Source of the DNA: Flavobacterium agrisoli
GTDB taxonomy: Bacteria > Bacteroidota > Bacteroidia > Flavobacteriales > Flavobacteriaceae
Assembly: GCF_016522065.1 (NCBI RefSeq)
Contig: NZ_JAEHFV010000003.1
Span: 248,001-312,000 of the forward strand
Length of the DNA: 64,000 nt
Reading direction: 5' to 3'
Position 1 is the first letter of the stretch. The number at the start of each line of letters is the position of its first letter. The notes beneath the pieces were generated by a model. It saw only the letters and a list, made by a program, of their open reading frames with translations. It did no database searches and was not told the DNA's origin. The position numbers and the translations under genes are program-made. Positions 26,769 to 36,922 of this stretch are shown here, in pieces.

Positions 26769-29700
26769 ATGATTACAATATTAGGATTAGATTTAGGTAT
26801 AAGCAGTATCGGTTGGGCTTTAATAGAAGTTGATGAGTTTACTTATAAACCTGTAAGAATAATAAGAATGGGTTCTCGCATCATTCCTCTTTCTACAGAC
26901 GATCGAACTCAATTCGAAAAGGGACAATCCATTACAAAAAATCAGGATAGAACTAAAACAAGAACTCAAAGAAAGGGTTACGATCGTAAACAACTTAAAA
27001 AAAGTGATGATTTTAAGTATAGCCTAAAAAAAGAATTAGAAAAATTTGATATATATCCTGATAAAGAATTACTAAATCTCCCAATGTTAGATTTGTGGAA
27101 ATTGCGTAGTGATGCAACTTCAGAACCAATTGATGCTAAACAATTAGGAAGGATTTTATACATGCTCAATCAAAAACGAGGGTATAAATCTGCAAGAAGT
27201 GAAGCGAATGCTGATAAAAAAGATACAGATTATGTAGCAGAAGTTAAGGGTAGATATGCACAACTCAAAGATGCTAATCAAACTATTGGTCAACATTTTT
27301 ACAAAGAACTTTCTACTGCATTTTCAAATAACTCTTATTACAGAGTTAAGGAGCAAGTTTATCCTAGAGAAGCTTATATTGAAGAATTTGAAACAATTAT
27401 TAATACTCAAAAACAGCATCATACATTTTTGACAGATGAAGTAGTTGACAGATTAAAAAATGAAATTATCTATTATCAAAGAAAATTAAAATCTCAGAAA
27501 GGACTTGTAAGTGTATGTGAATTTGAAGGTTTTGATAAAGTAATACAAAATAAAACAACTGATAAGGAAAAAACAGTTTTTGTAGGTCCAAAAGTAGCTC
27601 CAAAAGCTTCTCCGATTTTTCAGTTATGTAAAATATGGGAGACGGTAAATAATATATCACTAAAGGTTAAAAATCCTGAGGGTAGTAAATTTAAATGGGG
27701 GGATAAGTTCCCAACTATTGAAGAAAAGAAGCAGATTGCAGACTATCTTTCAGTAAATGCACAGCTTTCTTTTACTGAATTAATCAAAATTCTAAACCTT
27801 AAAAAAGATGATGTTTATGCTAATAAGCAAATCTTAAAAGGCATCCAAGGAAATACTACTTTTCAGGAGATTCATAAAATAATAGGTGAAAGTGAGCTGT
27901 TAAGATTTAAAACTCAAATAATAGAACCTAATGAGCAAGCTCTTTTGGTAGATAAAAAAACCGGAGAAATTTTAGAAGAGCGCAATAGATTGATTGTTGC
28001 TTCTTCTTTTGAAAGTGAACCTTTATTTCAATTATGGCATACCATATATTCTATAAAGGATATGGATGAATGTAAAAGTGCCTTGATGAAACGTTTTTCA
28101 TTTGATGAAGAAATTGCTGAAAAACTTTCCAGAATTGATTTTAACAAACAAGCCTTTGGGAATAAATCAACCAAAGCAATTCGTAAAATACTACCTTATT
28201 TGATGGAGGGGTTTGATTATTCTCAATCGTGCAGTTTGGCTGGTTACAATCATTCTAATAGTTTAACTAAACAAGAAAACTTAGAAAGGGAAGTTAAAGA
28301 TAAACTCGAATTATTACCTAAGAATAGTCTTCGACAGCCAATAGTTGAGAAAATCATCAATCAAATGATTAATGTTGTTAATGCCATTATTGACGCTCAC
28401 GGAAAACCTCACGAAATAAGATTAGAACTTGCCAGAGAATTAAAGCAAAGTAAAGATGAGCGTGATGCAGCAGATAAATCAAATATAAATAATAAAAAAC
28501 AAAATGATTTAATAGCAACCCGATTGGAAGCAATGGGGCTACCTGCGACAAAAAAGTATATACATAAATATAAATTCATATTTCCTACGAAAGATAAAAA
28601 GTGGAAAGAAGCAGATGTCGTAAATCAATGTATCTATTGTGGAGAAACTTTTAATTTAACTGAAGCTTTAAGAGGAGATAATTTTGATATAGACCATATT
28701 GTACCAAAGGCATTATTGTTTGATGATTCTCAAACCAATAAAGTCTTAGTTCACCGAAATTGTAATTCTAATAAATTAGATAAAACAGCATATGATTACA
28801 TCGCTCAAAAAGGCGATGTTAAACTAAACGAATATCTACAGCGGGTTGATGATTGGTTTGCAAGAGGAGTATTGTCTTATGGAAAGATGCAACGCTTAAA
28901 AGTTTCATTTATTGAATATCAAGAGCGTAAAAAACTTAAAAAAGAAACAGATGCTGATAAGAAACTTTGGGAAAGTTTTATCGATAGACAATTAAGAGAA
29001 TCTCAATATATCGCTAGAAAATCAAAGCAAATTCTAGATGAGATTTGTCACAAAGTGACTGTTACAGAAGGTACAGTAACCGCTAGATTAAGAAAAGTTT
29101 GGGGGTGGGATGATGTTTTGATGAATCTTCAAATGTCAAAATATCGAAAACTCGGACAAACTGAAATGAAAGAATGGACTAGCGAACATGGAAAAAGAAA
29201 ACATAGAAAAGAAGAGATTACCAATTGGACTAAGCGAGACGATCATAGACATCACGCTGTAGATGCATTGGTAATTGCTTGTACTCAGCAAGGATATATT
29301 CAAAGAATAAATACATTAAATGCAAGTTATGTTAGAAATGAAATGCTGAAAGAAGTTGAAGATGCAAAAACTCAATATAGCGAAAAGCTAACACTTCTTG
29401 ACAAATATCTTATCAATCAAAAACCTTTCACGACTTCTGAAGTTGAAAAAGAGGCAGATAAAATTTTAATATCATTTAAAGCAGGAAAGAAAGTTGCAAC
29501 AACATCAAAATTGAAGGCAAAAGGAATTAATAATGATAAAGGTGTAATTGTACCAAGGGGAGCTTTACATGAAGATTCTGTCTATGGTAAAATTAAAGTT
29601 GAGGATTTCGATAAACCTATTAAATATTTGTTTGAAAACCCTGAGAAAATTGTTCATCAAAAGATAAGGAAATTAATCAATGAAAGATTAATTCAAAATG

Positions 29701-30575
29701 ATAATAATATAAAGAGAGCTCTGGCTTCTATAAAAAAAGATCCAATCTTTTTAGATGAAAGTAAAGAGGTGGTTTTAGAAAAAGCTTCTTGTTATAAAGA
29801 TGTAACGGTTAAGAAATATGATTTACTGTCACTTTCTTCAAAACAAGTCGGAGATATTGTAGATGAAAAAGTAAAAGAATTAGTAAAAGAGCGACTAAAA
29901 CAATTTGGAAATAAAGAAAAAGAGGCTTTTAAAGATATTTTGTGGTTTAATGAAAAAAAACAAATTCCCATTAAAACTGTTAGATTGTTTGCTCGTCCGG
30001 ATGCTAATTCATTACAGCCAATTAAAAAAGACGAAAATGGAAAAGAGATAGGTTTCGTTGTACAAGGAAATAATCATCATATCGCAATTTATAGAAACAA
30101 AGAAGGCAAACAAATTCAACATTCTTGTACATTTTGGAATGCGGTAGAGAGAAAAAAGAATAACCTTCCTGTAATTGTTAAAAATACTACAGATTTATGG
30201 AATAATATTTCTGAAAGAGAATTACCTCAATCATTTTTAAGTTTGTTGCCTGAAGATGGCTTAACCTTAGAATTCAGTATGCAACAAAATGAGATGTTTA
30301 TTCTTGGTTTAACTCAAGATGAATTTAATGATGCTATTAGAAATAATGATAAATCGACCTTAAGTAAACATCTGTATTTAGTTTGGAGTATTACTGATGG
30401 GGATTATTTCTTTAGACATCATTTGGAAACCAAAAATACAGAATTAAAGAAAACAGAAGGAGCAAAAGAGAGTAAGAGATATTTTAGATTAAGTTTAAAA
30501 GGATTAATGGATATGTATCCGGTGAAAGTCAAATTAAATCATTTAGGTGAAATGACAAAAATAGGAGAATTCTAA
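26769..30575 (+). CDS. cas9: CRISPR-associated endonuclease Cas9, type II-C
   Basis: 1268 residues, somewhat short for Bacteroidetes Cas9 proteins. RuvC-I is ILGLDLGISSIGWAL with D8. The arginine-rich bridge helix is RTKTRTQRKGYDRKQLK (about 58-77). RuvC-II is HEIRLELAREL (E553). The HNH domain starts with a CIYC knuckle and has DIDHIVPKALLFDDSQTNKV (H643) and HRNCNSNKLDKT. RuvC-III is HHAVDALVIA (H828, D832). The PAM-interacting C-terminal region ends MYPVKVKLNHLGEMTKIGEF. All catalytic residues are intact, so it should cut both strands of DNA matching a spacer. It is the first gene of cas9-cas1-cas2; no csn2 or cas4 is present, which defines subtype II-C. Confidence 0.98.
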   Translation: MITILGLDLGISSIGWALIEVDEFTYKPVRIIRMGSRIIPLSTDDRTQFEKGQSITKNQDRTKTRTQRKGYDRKQLKKSDDFKYSLKKELEKFDIYPDKELLNLPMLDLWKLRSDATSEPIDAKQLGRILYMLNQKRGYKSARSEANADKKDTDYVAEVKGRYAQLKDANQTIGQHFYKELSTAFSNNSYYRVKEQVYPREAYIEEFETIINTQKQHHTFLTDEVVDRLKNEIIYYQRKLKSQKGLVSVCEFEGFDKVIQNKTTDKEKTVFVGPKVAPKASPIFQLCKIWETVNNISLKVKNPEGSKFKWGDKFPTIEEKKQIADYLSVNAQLSFTELIKILNLKKDDVYANKQILKGIQGNTTFQEIHKIIGESELLRFKTQIIEPNEQALLVDKKTGEILEERNRLIVASSFESEPLFQLWHTIYSIKDMDECKSALMKRFSFDEEIAEKLSRIDFNKQAFGNKSTKAIRKILPYLMEGFDYSQSCSLAGYNHSNSLTKQENLEREVKDKLELLPKNSLRQPIVEKIINQMINVVNAIIDAHGKPHEIRLELARELKQSKDERDAADKSNINNKKQNDLIATRLEAMGLPATKKYIHKYKFIFPTKDKKWKEADVVNQCIYCGETFNLTEALRGDNFDIDHIVPKALLFDDSQTNKVLVHRNCNSNKLDKTAYDYIAQKGDVKLNEYLQRVDDWFARGVLSYGKMQRLKVSFIEYQERKKLKKETDADKKLWESFIDRQLRESQYIARKSKQILDEICHKVTVTEGTVTARLRKVWGWDDVLMNLQMSKYRKLGQTEMKEWTSEHGKRKHRKEEITNWTKRDDHRHHAVDALVIACTQQGYIQRINTLNASYVRNEMLKEVEDAKTQYSEKLTLLDKYLINQKPFTTSEVEKEADKILISFKAGKKVATTSKLKAKGINNDKGVIVPRGALHEDSVYGKIKVEDFDKPIKYLFENPEKIVHQKIRKLINERLIQNDNNIKRALASIKKDPIFLDESKEVVLEKASCYKDVTVKKYDLLSLSSKQVGDIVDEKVKELVKERLKQFGNKEKEAFKDILWFNEKKQIPIKTVRLFARPDANSLQPIKKDENGKEIGFVVQGNNHHIAIYRNKEGKQIQHSCTFWNAVERKKNNLPVIVKNTTDLWNNISERELPQSFLSLLPEDGLTLEFSMQQNEMFILGLTQDEFNDAIRNNDKSTLSKHLYLVWSITDGDYFFRHHLETKNTELKKTEGAKESKRYFRLSLKGLMDMYPVKVKLNHLGEMTKIGEF

Positions 30576-30578
30576 CAT

Positions 30579-31472
30579 ATGATAACCCGCTCCATATACA
30601 TCGGCAATCCCGCTTATCTCAAGCTCAAAGATGAACAAATGTACATAGTTGATGCTTCAACTAACGAAGTGAAAGGAAAAGTCCCTATTGAAGATTTAGG
30701 ATTACTGATGTTGGATCATTTTCAGATTACTGTTTCCCATCAATTGCTCCAAAAGATGATGGGAAATAATGTGGTGATGATCAGTTGTGATGCGCATCAT
30801 CTGCCACACGGTATTATGTTGCCATTATATGGTCATACTGAACATTCTGAAAGAGTAAAAGACCAATTGGAAGCCAGCGAACCCTTGAAAAAACAACTTT
30901 GGAAACAGACTGTTGAGTGCAAAATTGAGAATCAAAAAGAAGTCTTACTGCGATTAGGAAACTATTTTGATCCGATGCTGGAATATCAAAAAAATGTAAA
31001 AAGTGGCGATGTGACCAACATGGAAGGAATTGCAGCCCAACATTATTGGAAACACCTCATCAGCCTGGATTTTCTGAGGCAGCGTTATGGCGATTCTCCC
31101 AATCCGTTTTTTAATTTCGGTTATGCAGTACTCAGAAGTATTGTCGCACGAGCCATTGTAGAAACCGGACTGTTACCGGTACTTGGAATTTTTCATAAAA
31201 ATAAATACAATCCATACTGCTTAGCCGATGATTTAATGGAACCTTATCGTCCATTTATTGATTTGCTTGTAATGCAATGGCTGGAAATGAATCCGAATAC
31301 AGAAGAACTAACAAAAGAATTTAAAGCGCATATTTTACAAATTGCAACAAGGGATGTAAAAATTGATGATAAAACACGACCATTGTTGATAGCTGTAAAA
31401 ATGACTGCTTCATCATTGTATAAATGCTACACTGGGGAAAAAAGACTCATCTCTTACCCGGAATTGATTTAG
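30579..31472 (+). CDS. cas1: CRISPR integrase Cas1
   Basis: 297 residues, starting 3 bases after the cas9 stop. The metal-binding catalytic residues of type II Cas1 are in place: E149 (NMEGIAAQHYWKHL), H206 (GIFHKNKYNPYC) and E221 (ADDLMEPYRP), positions nearly the same as in the S. pyogenes enzyme. With Cas2 it integrates new spacers. The stretch ISCDAHHLPHGIMLPLYGHT is the usual N-terminal beta-domain feature of Cas1 proteins of this type. Confidence 0.97.
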   Translation: MITRSIYIGNPAYLKLKDEQMYIVDASTNEVKGKVPIEDLGLLMLDHFQITVSHQLLQKMMGNNVVMISCDAHHLPHGIMLPLYGHTEHSERVKDQLEASEPLKKQLWKQTVECKIENQKEVLLRLGNYFDPMLEYQKNVKSGDVTNMEGIAAQHYWKHLISLDFLRQRYGDSPNPFFNFGYAVLRSIVARAIVETGLLPVLGIFHKNKYNPYCLADDLMEPYRPFIDLLVMQWLEMNPNTEELTKEFKAHILQIATRDVKIDDKTRPLLIAVKMTASSLYKCYTGEKRLISYPELI

Positions 31473-32002
<530 letters not shown>

Positions 32003-32020
32003 ATTTTACATTCCTAAAAA

Positions 32021-32059
32021 CAAAAAGCAATCCCTTTAAATACAAGGGATTGCTTTTTG
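32021..32059. terminator. Bidirectional terminator between cas2 and the CRISPR array
   Basis: A perfect 16-bp inverted repeat (CAAAAAGCAATCCCTT / AAGGGATTGCTTTTTG) with a 7-base loop and A/T runs on both outer sides. It can end the cas9-cas1-cas2 mRNA from the left and the array transcript arriving from the right. It ends 3 bases before the first repeat. Confidence 0.9.
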
Positions 32060-32061
32060 AG

Positions 32062-33724
32062 GTTGTGACGAATCACGAAAATAACAATTTTTGAAAGCAA
32101 TTCACAACATAACTCTAATCCTTTATAAAAGTTCCGTTGTTGTGACGAATCACGAAAATAACAATTTTTGAAAGCAATTCACAACTGGCTAAAAATTGGG
32201 CTACTACCATTACCGGTTGTGACGAATCACGAAAATAACAATTTTTGAAAGCAATTCACAACTATTATTTGGTGATGTAGTTAATGAAGGAGGTTGTGAC
32301 GAATCACGAAAATAACAATTTTTGAAAGCAATTCACAACTTCTGTATTAGCCGAAGCTAGCTCCTCTGCGTTGTGACGAATCACGAAAATAACAATTTTT
32401 GAAAGCAATTCACAACGAGGGCTTCAAGGCCTTACAAACCCGAAAAGTTGTGACGAATCACGAAAATAACAATTTTTGAAAGCAATTCACAACATAGTCG
32501 GGTATCGTTTCAATACCTTTAAAGTTGTGACGAATCACGAAAATAACAATTTTTGAAAGCAATTCACAACTTTATACTCTCTTTGTTGTTTTATTCAAAT
32601 GTTGTGACGAATCACGAAAATAACAATTTTTGAAAGCAATTCACAACTCAAAAAAGCCTCTTTTATTGCGTCCAACGGTTGTGACGAATCACGAAAATAA
32701 CAATTTTTGAAAGCAATTCACAACAAACACTTCGTGATGATGAAAACTTCAAATGTTGTGACGAATCACGAAAATAACAATTTTTGAAAGCAATTCACAA
32801 CAGCAATTTACCATTTACAATATTTTTGGCTGTTGTGACGAATCACGAAAATAACAATTTTTGAAAGCAATTCACAACTGTAAATAGGATCTTTCAAATT
32901 CACAACAGGTTGTGACGAATCACGAAAATAACAATTTTTGAAAGCAATTCACAACAGGATAATTATTATGATAAAACGGAAGTAGGTTGTGACGAATCAC
33001 GAAAATAACAATTTTTGAAAGCAATTCACAACGAATATCTTTTGATACTAAATTACCACTTCGTTGTGACGAATCACGAAAATAACAATTTTTGAAAGCA
33101 ATTCACAACTGTGCGACGCTTGTACCCAAACCTTTGATAGTTGTGACGAATCACGAAAATAACAATTTTTGAAAGCAATTCACAACGTACTTTTTCTTAT
33201 TTGATTTTGTTTATATGTTGTGACGAATCACGAAAATAACAATTTTTGAAAGCAATTCACAACCGTTCAGTACCTGTGTGTCCTAATTCTGTGGTTGTGA
33301 CGAATCACGAAAATAACAATTTTTGAAAGCAATTCACAACTACCAGCATTACTTGCACGCTTTCGATCACGTTGTGACGAATCACGAAAATAACAATTTT
33401 TGAAAGCAATTCACAACAAGGAAAAATTTTGCACGATGGTAATCCGGGTTGTGACGAATCACGAAAATAACAATTTTTGAAAGCAATTCACAACTTAATG
33501 ATCCTACGGCTACCGTTACGGTAGGTTGTGACGAATCACGAAAATAACAATTTTTGAAAGCAATTCACAACGCTTCTGGGTGAATAAAGGACTGCAATTC
33601 AGTTGTGACGAATCACGAAAATAACAATTTTTGAAAGCAATTCACAACATCGCCATCGATGAAGATAACGTCGTATTGTTGTGACGAATCACGAAAATAA
33701 CAATTTTTAGAAGAATCATTTTAA
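32062..33724 (-). CRISPR. Type II-C CRISPR array, 22 repeats of 47 bp and 21 spacers
   Basis: Repeats start at 32062 and recur every 77 bases; 21 are identical and 47 bp long, bounded by GTTGTG and CACAAC. Spacers are 30 bp, except the last (33649-33677), which is 29 bp. The final repeat (from 33678) keeps its first 31 bases and then diverges. The tracrRNA anti-repeat fits only if crRNA is read from the minus strand, where the repeat begins GTTGTGAATTGCTTTC. The array is therefore transcribed towards cas2. The complete uniformity of repeats at the cas2 end and the degenerate repeat at the far end suggest spacer addition at the cas2-proximal end. No spacer target was identified. Confidence 0.99.
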
Positions 33725-33746
33725 CGATAATTGAATTTGACTTGTG

Positions 33747-34628
33747 TTAATTTGTAGCTTGAGGGTTATTCAAATGACTAAAATGGGTAGTTAAAATATA
33801 ATGCGTAACCGCTTTTAGAGGTTTGTCAAAAACAGGGTCAAATCCAGGTTTGTTGTAAAGTTCTATTTCTTTTCCAGATTTGCAGTACCATAAAATTGCT
33901 TTTCCATCTTTAAAAAAAGTGGTAGTATCACAGGGCCATATTCTTCTGAGGTCAATTTGTGATTGATCATAAGGTACTCGTACTAAACCATTGTTTTCTA
34001 ATTGACAATCTACAATTTCATAATGATCTTCTTGCCATTCCATGCATCTTTTTTTTGGTAAATAGATAAATGCAAGGCTTACTATGATGAAAATAATGAT
34101 ACTAACCATTATAATTAATTTCAATTTCTTTTTGTCTTTTCCTGAGCTTTCTTTTTCGATTTTAATCTTCCTAGAAGTCTCTTTCCATTTTTTTAGAGTC
34201 TCTGGAATTTCTGCATTGTTGTCTATTATTGTATCAATTACTATGTTCTCCGGTTTTGTGAACACTTTTGGAGTCTTTGAAAATTTCAAATAAGGTCTAG
34301 GAGTAGAATCAACCAAGATAGCTGCCATATTTAAAGTGGTGATATCAGTCGGATCACTTTCTCCTTTTAGAAACTTTTCAATAGGACGGAACTTATCAGT
34401 TTCATCATTTAGTTTCTTTTTACAGTCTAGGGTGAAGGGGAAACCAAGGAAAGTTTCAAATATTTTGAGGTCATCGGTATTGGAGATGTTTTGAAAAAGT
34501 TCAAAGCAAAGTTTTCGCAATTTGGCTCTTGAAAGACTTAGAAACGTATCGGCATGACTGCCATTTTTCTCCAACTCAAATTTCTCTCGTATAGTTTTTT
34601 TGTAATCGTTAAGAGTATTGTTTATCAT
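33747..34628 (-). CDS. Single-pass membrane protein, function unknown
   Basis: About 293 residues from the ATG at 34628; an upstream GTG is less likely. The N-terminal ~165 residues look soluble and helical and contain LSRAKLRKLCFELFQNISNT, reminiscent of small protein-protein interaction domains found in bacterial immunity and NTPase proteins, but I cannot name it. One membrane helix follows (KLIIMVSIIIFIIVSLAFIY, about 171-190), then a ~100-residue likely periplasmic tail with a paired-cysteine region (RCMEW, DCQLE, WPCDTT, YCKSG). The stop is 22 bases from the degenerate repeat of the CRISPR array, and the gene runs in the crRNA direction. Confidence 0.7.
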   Translation of the reverse strand: MINNTLNDYKKTIREKFELEKNGSHADTFLSLSRAKLRKLCFELFQNISNTDDLKIFETFLGFPFTLDCKKKLNDETDKFRPIEKFLKGESDPTDITTLNMAAILVDSTPRPYLKFSKTPKVFTKPENIVIDTIIDNNAEIPETLKKWKETSRKIKIEKESSGKDKKKLKLIIMVSIIIFIIVSLAFIYLPKKRCMEWQEDHYEIVDCQLENNGLVRVPYDQSQIDLRRIWPCDTTTFFKDGKAILWYCKSGKEIELYNKPGFDPVFDKPLKAVTHYILTTHFSHLNNPQATN

Positions 34629-34640
34629 ACGCACTTTTGA

Positions 34641-34670
34641 TTTTCGGATTTTTTCGGATTTTTTCGGATT
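34641..34670. repeat. Three tandem copies of a 10-bp unit
   Basis: TTTTCGGATT is repeated exactly three times, just upstream of the 33747-34628 gene. The rest of the 332-base gap 34629-34960 holds an inverted GGGAAGT/ACTTCCC pair near 34831-34882 and the upstream region of the small lipoprotein gene, but no gene that I would call. Confidence 0.8.
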
Positions 34671-34960
34671 CCTTTGGAATAGCAGGAATTACCGGAATTC
34701 CGTATAAAAGTCTTGTGACAAAGGCTTTTACTTTGCCTCAGAATTAGTTCTTGTTCGATTTCGCGATACGGACAAATGTACAAAACTAGTTCTATAAAGT
34801 GTTGTCCAAAATCACTTTGGAAAATTGTTCGGGAAGTATAATTCTTCCTTGGTGGTTTAGGCAACATTACACTTCCCAATGTAAATGTATTGTCCTTTCT
34901 AAAATCCAGATATAGACTGGCAGGCAATACCTATGTCTAAATTTTAAATAAGAAAGTAAG

Positions 34961-35170
34961 ATGAAAAAAAAAGTTTTAGCTGCCCTTATCGCAATATGTG
35001 GAATAGTTATGGTTTCTTGTTCAACAGATGAAATAGAACAAGGCGATGGAAGTTCAATTCAAGGTATGACTGTGGAACAACAAAATGCTCCATTGGATAT
35101 AAAAGTTTCAGAAGGAGATGGTCCTGGAGATGATATTATTATTGTTCCACCACCACCAACAAAAAATTAA
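34961..35170 (+). CDS. Small lipoprotein or signal-peptide-like protein next to a histidine kinase
   Basis: 69 residues: lipoprotein signal (KKKVLAALIAICGIVMVSC, lipid on C20) followed by a low-complexity acidic tail (DEIEQGDGSSIQ, VSEGDGPGDDIIIVPPPPTK). No domain is recognisable. It is 51 bases upstream of a TPR-containing sensor kinase, so it may be a cell-surface peptide sensed by that kinase or a target of it. This is inferred from position only. Confidence 0.65.
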   Translation: MKKKVLAALIAICGIVMVSCSTDEIEQGDGSSIQGMTVEQQNAPLDIKVSEGDGPGDDIIIVPPPPTKN

Positions 35171-35221
35171 TAAAAAATACGAGGTTAGTAAATTATTATT
35201 ATTTTCGGGGAAAGTAGCTTT

Positions 35222-36916
35222 ATGATACGTTCCCCGTTTTTGGTTTTATTATTGATTTTAATATTAATGTCATGTAATAGAGATTTTGAAAAAAAATCTC
35301 AATTGGCAGTCTATAAACAAAAGGCAAATATTTTAAGAGAGAAAGCTATTAGAAATTTTTCTAGTGGTCAGCATGGTAAAGCCTTTATTTATTTTAATAA
35401 AGCTAAGGAATTCTATACTATTTCTAAAGATACGGCTAATGTTGAATATTGTCTGTATCAAATGGCGGTATCCCAACAAACATCAGGAGATTATATTGGT
35501 AGCGAGGAGACGTTAACTGAACTTTTGGGTTTTGATAATATAAATTACCAATCACCGATAAATAATTTACTAGGTATAATTGCAAAAGAGCATGGGTATT
35601 ATAATGATGCAATTAAGTATTATAAATTAACATTAAAAAATGCTAAAAATGAGGTAGACAGAATTTCTCCACTGAATAATATGGCAACGGTTTACATCGA
35701 AATGAACCGACCTTCTAAGGCAATTCAAATCTTAGAAAGTATTTTAAAATCAGAAGTTTTAAATGATAGTGTGCTTATATTAAAAAAAGCTAAAATTTTA
35801 GATAATTTGGGCTACGCCTATTTTAAAGCAGGAAACAGAAAAGAAGCTATTTTAAATCTTGATTTAGCCCTCGAAATCAGAAAAGAAAGTATACATTATG
35901 GATACGATTTGATAGAAAGTTACCTGCATTTAGCTAAATTTTATCAAGTAGAAAATCTTCAAAAGTCAAATGGCTGGGCTTTAAAAGCCTATAGTAATGC
36001 AACCGTTTATAAAAGTGTAGATGAAAGATTAGAATCGTTATCGATACTGATGGAAAATGGAACGCAATCAATTTATGTTAAGCAGTATTTGAATCTTAGT
36101 GATAGTATTCAAAAAGTACGCAATAGCGCAAAAAACCAATTTGCTAAAATCAGGTATGATTCTCAAAAAGAGAAGGAAGAAAATCAACAGCTAAAGTTAG
36201 AAAAGGCTTCAAATTTACTTAAATTAGAGCGTGCTAAAACGGAGCGATTAGGTTTTGCCATAGGTACTGTTTTATTTGGTTTAGGCTTATTTTATATCAT
36301 AGTATATTTCAAACGTAGAAATCAAAAAGAAAAAGTAAAAGCTATCTATGAAACAGAAACACGAATATCAAAGCAATTGCATGATGAATTAGCAAATGAT
36401 GTGTTTCAAACCATTTCCTATGTGCAACTTTCAGGAGAGATTAATCTACAAGAGGATAAGTTATTAAATAAGCTCGATCATATTTATAATAAGGCAAGAA
36501 ACCTCTCTAGAGAAATGGCTGATATTGATACAGGTTCTAGCTTTAAAATGGAATTAAAACAGATGATTGGAGATTATGGAAATGAAAGTATAAATGTGGT
36601 TTTTAGGGACAATGATCAAATCAATTGGGACGGAGTTAATAAACGAAGTAAGATTACTATTTATCGTGTTTTGCAAGAATTAATGGTGAATATGAAAAAA
36701 CATAGTAATGCAGAAATAGTGGTAGTAGGTTTTAAAGATAATGGAAAATTAATTGAGATCTTTTATTCTGATAATGGAAAAGGTATTGCAAATAAAGAAC
36801 CCAAAAAAAATGGATTGAAGAATGTGGAAAACCGTATTCAAACTGTAAAAGGAACCTTTACTTTTGGCTCCAATGAAGGAAAAGGATTCCGTTTTAATTT
36901 TTCAATACCTAAATAA
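35222..36916 (+). CDS. TPR-containing sensor histidine kinase
   Basis: 564 residues. A lipoprotein-like signal (LVLLLILILMSCNRDFEKKS) leads into tetratricopeptide repeats (about 40-280, e.g. SGQHGKAFIYFNKAKEFYTI, NLGYAYFKAGNRKEAILNLD). A coiled coil follows, then one membrane helix (GFAIGTVLFGLGLFYIIVYF, about 344-363). The dimerisation/phosphoacceptor helix is ISKQLHDELANDVFQTISY with H387, of the HisKA_3/NarX type. The ATPase domain has the N-box LQELMVNMKKHSNA and G-boxes SDNGKGI and GLKNVENRI. The periplasmic TPR domain suggests sensing of a protein or peptide. It is cotranscribed with the response regulator after 6 bases. Confidence 0.9.
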   Translation: MIRSPFLVLLLILILMSCNRDFEKKSQLAVYKQKANILREKAIRNFSSGQHGKAFIYFNKAKEFYTISKDTANVEYCLYQMAVSQQTSGDYIGSEETLTELLGFDNINYQSPINNLLGIIAKEHGYYNDAIKYYKLTLKNAKNEVDRISPLNNMATVYIEMNRPSKAIQILESILKSEVLNDSVLILKKAKILDNLGYAYFKAGNRKEAILNLDLALEIRKESIHYGYDLIESYLHLAKFYQVENLQKSNGWALKAYSNATVYKSVDERLESLSILMENGTQSIYVKQYLNLSDSIQKVRNSAKNQFAKIRYDSQKEKEENQQLKLEKASNLLKLERAKTERLGFAIGTVLFGLGLFYIIVYFKRRNQKEKVKAIYETETRISKQLHDELANDVFQTISYVQLSGEINLQEDKLLNKLDHIYNKARNLSREMADIDTGSSFKMELKQMIGDYGNESINVVFRDNDQINWDGVNKRSKITIYRVLQELMVNMKKHSNAEIVVVGFKDNGKLIEIFYSDNGKGIANKEPKKNGLKNVENRIQTVKGTFTFGSNEGKGFRFNFSIPK

Positions 36917-36922
36917 AAGCGT

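Noticed and set aside
34625..34927. A 100-codon minus-strand reading frame ahead of the membrane protein gene
   Set aside because: It overlaps the tandem repeats, has no recognisable domain and a composition dominated by the repeat-derived lysine/asparagine tail; more likely upstream non-coding DNA.
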